Positions 59,053-64,000 of a stretch of DNA of 64,000 nt are shown piece after piece. The DNA lies in NCBI RefSeq assembly GCF_009730915.1, contig NC_052472.1, positions 15,034,912 to 15,098,911 of the forward strand, read 5' to 3'. The stretch is from Dioscorea cayenensis subsp. rotundata. Lineage: Eukaryota; Streptophyta; Magnoliopsida; Dioscoreales; Dioscoreaceae. A program made the translations under genes and the position numbers. The notes under the pieces are model-generated. The model searched no databases and had not been told where the DNA came from. It saw only the letters and a program-made list of their open reading frames with translations. Positions within the stretch are counted from its first letter, which is position 1; every line of letters starts with the position of its first letter.

Positions 59053-59914
59053 CAAATCACAAAACAGTGTAACTATGGTTCTTGGTTTCTGAAAGTCTTG
59101 CCTCTAAATTGAGAAATGTTTGTGAGGATGAGTTGTGATGAACTCTTCATAGACACTACTATGTTATTCAATTATTTGATCAATTAAATCTGTATGCTTG
59201 TACTCCCTGGGGTCATTTTTATGTCTTTTTAGACGTTTTTGTTTTTCTTTATATGTTTATCTAGAAAAATTATGAAATATAACAATAATATTTAATAATT
59301 TTTCACTAAAAAGTTTATTAGTGACATATGGTTAATGTCATTAAATTAATTAATAAATGGTGACATTCGCTAATATCATCCTTTAATGCCATATTTATCT
59401 GGGAAAATAATATAATGCCAATATTACTTACATTTAGGTGACGAATAATATAATGTCACTATTACTTATATTTAGGTGACAAATTTGTATGTCATAAAAA
59501 ATAATTAAGATACATGACCAAGTTTAAATTATCACCGATAGTAAATATTAATATTGGTGACATTATATTAATCTTTTTTACAGGCAAGACATTTTAGAAT
59601 TCGTCACAAAAAAATATTGCATTAATGACTTAATATAATTGTCACCCAATGTTGAAGTTGTCACTAAATAAAATTTCCTCCATCTCCATTTAGTCAAAAG
59701 ATACAACATCAAATATTTGGTGACACCATCATATGACGATTTAAAATATTATCACTTAAAATACTCAAACTAATGAAATGGGCGATGAAACCATATTTTT
59801 GTCACTTAATGTCATTTATTTGTGACAAAAAACTAATATATCATAACTAAATTTGTCACTAATCATCAATTTTGTTGTAGTGACGGATAATCAGGTGTGC
59901 CTAATATCACTATC

Positions 59915-59934
59915 CCTCCCTGGCAACGGTGCCA
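59915..59934 (-). promoter_or_regulatory. tRNA-Asp primer-binding site of the gypsy element
   Basis: The minus strand reads TGGCACCGTTGCCAGGGAG, matching the TGGCGCCGTTGCCGGGGA complement of plant tRNA-Asp with a few changes. It starts six bases from the LTR boundary, as in Tat/Athila elements. Confidence 0.85.
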
Positions 59935-59940
59935 AAAACT

Positions 59941-60705
59941 TAATAGGGATGCAAGTCTATGTGCTGATCGTGTAATAAATTATGCGTAAATGTATAGAGT
60001 GCCGATCCACAGGGAAGGAGGTAAATACTAGTAATGACTCTAGAACAGAAAAATAGCCTAAACGATCGAGTAATGTGTGTATGAATAAAAGCAAATATAT
60101 ACAAGAAAATATGAGAAATAATACGAGAGAAATCAAGGAAGAAAATGTTGTTCGGGCATAACATTCCTCTAGAGTTATGAGGTATAGGATAATGGTTGTC
60201 TAAATATTCAATCCTATTTGAGCCAAAAGGTTTCCAAAAGTATACAAAACCCTGATTTCTTCCCTAAGACATTTACATAATCACATTAACACTCTATGAA
60301 ACCTTATTGTGTACTAATGATAATCTCTTAAGTAGATAGTCTCTCCCCAGAGAGAGAGAGAGATTAGTCCTAATCCGTATATAGAGTAGAAATGCAATAT
60401 CTCCTTTTCAATTCCTAGGATGAAGAATCATTGGAGAAGCTTCCACACACGCCACCAAGATGAGCTCGACGGCTACGATCTTCAATCTTCTTGAATGTTG
60501 ATCCAAATCCCTTTCCAAATTGCTCCTTAAGTGCTGGAGATTCGTCTCTTTTCTTTCTCAACCTCACCTCCAAGAATCTCCACCAAAGAATAGAAGAATA
60601 GAATAGAAGATGCCCTAAAAATCCTCATAAGCTCTATTTATACCAGACTGTTTAAGGGCTGCTTATGGGCGTAAGGGAGCTGGAGAAGATGGTTGCGGAT
60701 AGTAG
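59941..60705 (-). repeat. 5' LTR of the gypsy element, truncated
   Basis: Aligns with the left LTR from TAATAGGGATG (TGATAGGGACG in the other copy) through GGAAGGAGGTAAATACTAGT and AATAGAAGATGCCCTAAAAA to about 60705, roughly 41% of the LTR length. The remaining part is missing at the junction with copia sequence. Confidence 0.85.
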
Positions 60706-60719
60706 ATGCTGAGACAGGC

Positions 60720-63700
60720 CATAAGGTATGGAAGATTGTCAATAAGTAGTATCAAGGGTCTTCTAAGATGATGACTATGAGGAAGCAGGCATTGAGACAA
60801 AGTTTTGAAACTTGCAAATGGAGGATAATGAGAGTGTTTAGAATTATCTCTCGAGGGTTGTGATAATTGTAAATCAGATAAAGGGCCTTGAACACAAGCT
60901 CACTGAATTAGAAGTAGTGTCTAAGGTGCTACGAAGTCTAGAACCAAAGTTCGATTATGTGGCAGTTGCTCTTGAAGAATCAAAAGACATCATGAAGCTT
61001 ACCCTCGCTGAGCTCAGTGGGTCTTTTCAAGTGCATGAGGTCAGGGTTAATAGATCTTTAGGGAAGGTAAGTGACAAGGCCTTACATGTGAAGGGTGAGA
61101 GTTTAGTCTCTCATGTCCAGGAGAAGGGGAACTCCAGTTCATCCACTGGTTGGAGCCCAAACAAAGTTTGTGGAAGAGGTTCCATTCGAGTGAGAGGAAG
61201 AGACAGATGGGCAAGAAGTCAAGGCAATGATTTTAAAGCTAATGTTCAGTGTTTTCACTATAAGAAATATGGGCATATGAAGGCAGAATTCCAAAAAAGA
61301 GACAATTAAATAAAAAAAGAAGCTTCTCTAATTATAGAAGAATGGGAATCCTTGTGTTCATGGCCAGCAATGCTGCAGTAGAAGGGTCAAGCTCGGTTTG
61401 GTTGGTGGACAACGGATGCTCCAACATATGATAGGCGAGAAGAGATTATTCAAAAAACTTGATGAATCCCAGAAGATGTGTGTTCGTCTTGGCAATGATA
61501 AGGAGATGGAGATGTTTGAAGTTGGAATTGTCGCCATAAGCACAAAGAATGCTGAGTTTAAGCAACTACATGGAGTACAACTAGTCCCAAGGCTTGTGCA
61601 TAATCTACTCAGTGTTGGACAATAACTCACAAAAGGATACTCAGTTATCTTTCAAGAAAATAGATCATCATCAGAGATGATCACACAAAGAAGCAAATAG
61701 CTACAATACCATGGGAAAACAATAATATGTTTCCACTGGTCCTCACCAGAATTAAAAGGCTAAACTTAGCTATGAACAAGTGAGATGTGTCATTAACGCT
61801 TTGGGCATCTAAACTATAGGAGATTGGATTCACTTGTACATAGGAAGATGGTCTCTAGGTTACAAGAACTAAAACAACTGTCTCAGTGTAAAGATTGTGC
61901 AATATCCAAACAAGCAAGGACTGTGTTTCCTATGGGGAGATCCAGAAGAACTACAGCGTGTCTGTAATTTGTTCACATGGGTATATGCGGACCTATGAGC
62001 ATAGTCTCATTAGGAGGTAACATGTATTTTCTATTACTCATTGATGATTTCAGTAGGAAGTGTTGGGTGTATTTTCTGAAGAACAAAGGTGAAGCCTTTG
62101 AACATTTCCAGAAGTTCCATGCTTTGGTTGAGCGAGAAACCAGGAAGAAGTTGAAGTCACTAAGAATTGATCATGGAGGGGAATTCACGTCTCAGGACTT
62201 TAGGGAGTATTATGTGGAGTTCTGGATTAGAAGAGAATTCTCGGGCTCCTACACACCACAACAGATGGTGTGGTAGAGCACAAGAATAGAATAATAGTCA
62301 AAACGTCGCGATGTCTGCTCAAAGATGGTGGTTTTCCAACTAAATTTTGGGCCGAGGCAATTGTCACCTCAGTGTATTTGATCAATCGATCTCTAACTCA
62401 AGATATGGGGAATAAAACACCATATGAGGTATGGCATGTAGAGAAACCCAATGTAAGTCATTTTAGAATATTTGGCTGCATTATTGCATTATTTTTGCTC
62501 TTATTCCCTCACAAAAACTGCAGAAGTTGGATGAAAAATCTGAGAAGTGTGTATTTGTGCGTTATTGTCCAGAATCCAAGGCATATAGGCTATTCAATCC
62601 TATTATATCAAAGATAATTGTTAATCGAGACGTGATATTTCATGAGAATTCTTGGTGGGCATGGGATGCAAGCAAAGGTGAACCTATGATAACTGTTGGA
62701 GATTCTGTTGCCAATGAAGATGAAGACAAAAACAATTCATGTTAAGAGTGTGAGAAGGAAGAAGCATTAAGGAGTGGAAGTCTGTCAAGCACCAGGGAGA
62801 TTCCAAGCAGTAAAAACTCACGAGTAGCATCTATTGATGGATCACCGCCTAGGAAGACCAGACTCTTGACTGAAATATATAATTCATATACATTTGCTTT
62901 ACATATTGCTGATCTACAAGAATACTGAGATGTAGTGAGACACAAAGAATGGCAGGAAGCCATGGATGCAAAATTGGTGGCAATCAAAGCAATAAAACTT
63001 GGGACTTGACTGAACTACCTCCAGGGAAGAAGGCAGTGGGACTCAAGTGGGGTGTACAAGACCAAGTCTGGAGCTAATGGAGAGATATATAAGCATAAGG
63101 TAAGACTTGTGGGCAAATGTTATGCACAACAGTATTGTCTGGATTATGAAGAAGTCTTCTCAATGGTGGCGAGGCTCGAAACAGTGAGAATTATTCTAGC
63201 TTTAGCTTCTTAAGCTCACTATTTGGTGTTTCATTTTGATGTGAGATCGGTTTTCCTCAATGGTGAGATAGCTGAAGAGGTCTATATGGTCCAACCTGAA
63301 GGATATGAAGTTGAAGGGAAAAAAAATCTAGTGTATCATTTGAGGAAGGCTCTTTACAGGCTCAAACAAGGGCCGAGAGCATGGTATAGTAATATTGACA
63401 GTCATTTCAGATAGCATGGGCACTTGAAGAATGAAACTTAACACACATTGTATAGGAAAATGCTTAAGGATGGCAGTTGTATACTAATCAGTCTATATGT
63501 AGATGATATAGTATATACGAGTGGACCACAGGCCTTAATTGAGCATTTCAAAGGTGAAATGATGAAGACATTTGATATGTCAGACTTAGGTCTAATGAAA
63601 TTCTTTCTTGGCTTGGAGGTAGATCAATCAACTGAAGGGATATTCATATCATAGAGGAGGTATGTTGTAGACTTACTGAATCAATTGAATATGAAGTAGT

Positions 63701-64000
63701 GCAAACATGCTGAGACTCCAATGGGAGTCAATGAGAAGTTTTTGAATAAGGGAAATGAGGTGCCAGCTGATCCTAAAGTGTAAAGAAGATTGATTTGAAA
63801 GCTTCTCTATGTTGTGTACACAAGACCTGACATTTGTTATTCAGTTAACTTTCTATCCAGATTTATGAGCAGACCCGATGTTAAGCACATTTGTGCAGCC
63901 AAGAGAGTTGTTAAGTATTTAGCAAGGACATCAGTGTATGGATTGTTTTATTCTCATAAGACAGAAAGAAGTCTAGAAGGGTACACAAACAATGACTGGG
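60720..64000 (+). mobile_element. Ty1/copia retrotransposon, 5'-truncated, continues past the window end
   Basis: Sequence from gag (UBN2) to RNase H in normal copia order on the plus strand. The 5' LTR, leader and gag start are absent because the element begins abruptly where the gypsy LTR ends. Every domain carries stops or frameshifts, so it is inactive. It is a different copia family from the two at 1-2.5 and 25.5-30.3 kb, judging by the residues around the zinc knuckle and protease. Confidence 0.85.
60720..64000 (+). pseudogene. copia gag-pol remnant
   Basis: Gag at 60860-61309 (KVLRSLEPKFDYVAVALEES) ends in a knuckle reading CFHYKKYGHMKAEF, with the second and third Cys lost. Protease at 61395-61625 begins WLVDNGCS and ends LVPRLVHNLLSVGQ. 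GAG-pre-integrase lies near 61790-61960. Integrase at 61977-62617 has LLIDDFSRKCWVYFLK, LRIDHGGEFTSQDF and HKNRIIVKTSRCLLKDGG. Reverse transcriptase at 63223-63654 has FHFDVRSVFLNGEI, ALYRLKQGPRAWY and the YVDD active site (LYVDDIVYTSG). RNase H begins near 63810 (YTRPDICYSVNFLSRFM). Confidence 0.85.

Larger units (their letters stand above)
54305..59882 (-). mobile_element. CACTA (En/Spm) transposon, 5,578 bp, non-autonomous, 3-bp target duplication
   Basis: Starts CACTACAACAAATTTGTC and ends with the inverse TTTTGTTGTAGTG; ACG is present on both sides (54302-54304 and 59883-59885), the 3-bp duplication of CACTA elements. Both ends carry many inverted copies of TTTGTGACA/TGTCAC motifs, expected for transposase-binding subterminal repeats. 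Only a TnpA-like/Ptta-domain gene fragment is seen (55824-56540, minus); no TnpD transposase was found. Inserted in the gypsy leader between primer-binding site and gag. Confidence 0.92.
46623..60705 (-). mobile_element. Tat/Athila-like gypsy element without pol, carrying a nested CACTA transposon
   Basis: The left LTR (3' LTR on the minus strand) is 46623-48485; the right, truncated 5' LTR is 59941 to about 60705. The primer-binding site at 59915-59934 matches tRNA-Asp. Minus-strand coding remains are gag-protease (52207-54211) and a 'putative plant transposon protein' frame (49711-50702). No reverse transcriptase, RNase H or integrase could be found in the roughly 6 kb of internal sequence left after removing the CACTA insert. 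Polypurine sequence AAGTGTGGGATAATT precedes the 3' LTR; a second AAGTGTGGGGCAGGGG lies near 49295. The left flank is CTCAC; the right one is lost at the junction with the next copia element. Confidence 0.85.

Overview
The window is nuclear DNA from a flowering plant. The evidence is intron-containing genes with GT/AG junctions, an expansin-like A gene, a plant U3 snoRNA gene with the plant upstream sequence element (USE) and TATA box, and a dense nested layer of plant LTR retrotransposons and DNA transposons. GC-rich first exons beside AT-rich introns suggest a monocot, but I cannot name the species. One 1,000-base N gap lies at 32,919-33,918.

Layout. 1-2.5 kb is a decayed Ty1/copia element (minus strand) carrying an hAT-type MITE. 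3.3-4.3 kb is a second hAT-type element. 4.9-8.9 kb is an intact five-exon amino-acid transporter (LHT8-like, minus). 9.8-10.5 kb is a Harbinger-type MITE. 14.4-16.2 kb is an hAT transposase pseudogene, followed at 16.4-17.8 kb by a solo gypsy LTR with a perfect 5-bp target duplication. 17.8-23.9 kb is AT-rich with no gene that I can see. 23.9-30.3 kb is a gypsy remnant whose 3' LTR is interrupted by a copia element. 30.5-31.5 kb is a Mutator-like element, and 31.9-32.9 kb is an LTR running into the gap.

The gene-rich part is 34-45 kb. It holds a broken 4CL-like/OPC-8:0-CoA-ligase-like acyl-CoA ligase ending in the peroxisomal signal SKL, with a U3 snoRNA gene in its last intron. Next come a broken expansin-like A gene, a 258-bp MITE, an HMG-CoA reductase pseudogene with a possible sterol methyltransferase 5' fragment beside it, and an intact second expansin-like A gene.

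46.6-60.7 kb is a gypsy element (minus) that has kept gag-protease, shows no reverse transcriptase or integrase, and carries a 'putative plant transposon protein' reading frame. A 5,578-bp CACTA element sits in its leader with a perfect 3-bp target duplication. 60.7-64 kb is a 5'-truncated copia element (plus) that runs off the window.

Best leads: the intronic U3 gene; arrays of short near-perfect palindromes in three gypsy LTRs and in one internal region, with different arm sequences but similar layout; the pol-less gypsy element; the two neighbouring sterol-pathway pseudogene fragments; and a 25-40 kb stretch where genes and LTRs carry many 1-2 base indels, which may be assembly error rather than gene death. 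I found no evidence of a new defence or enzymatic system.
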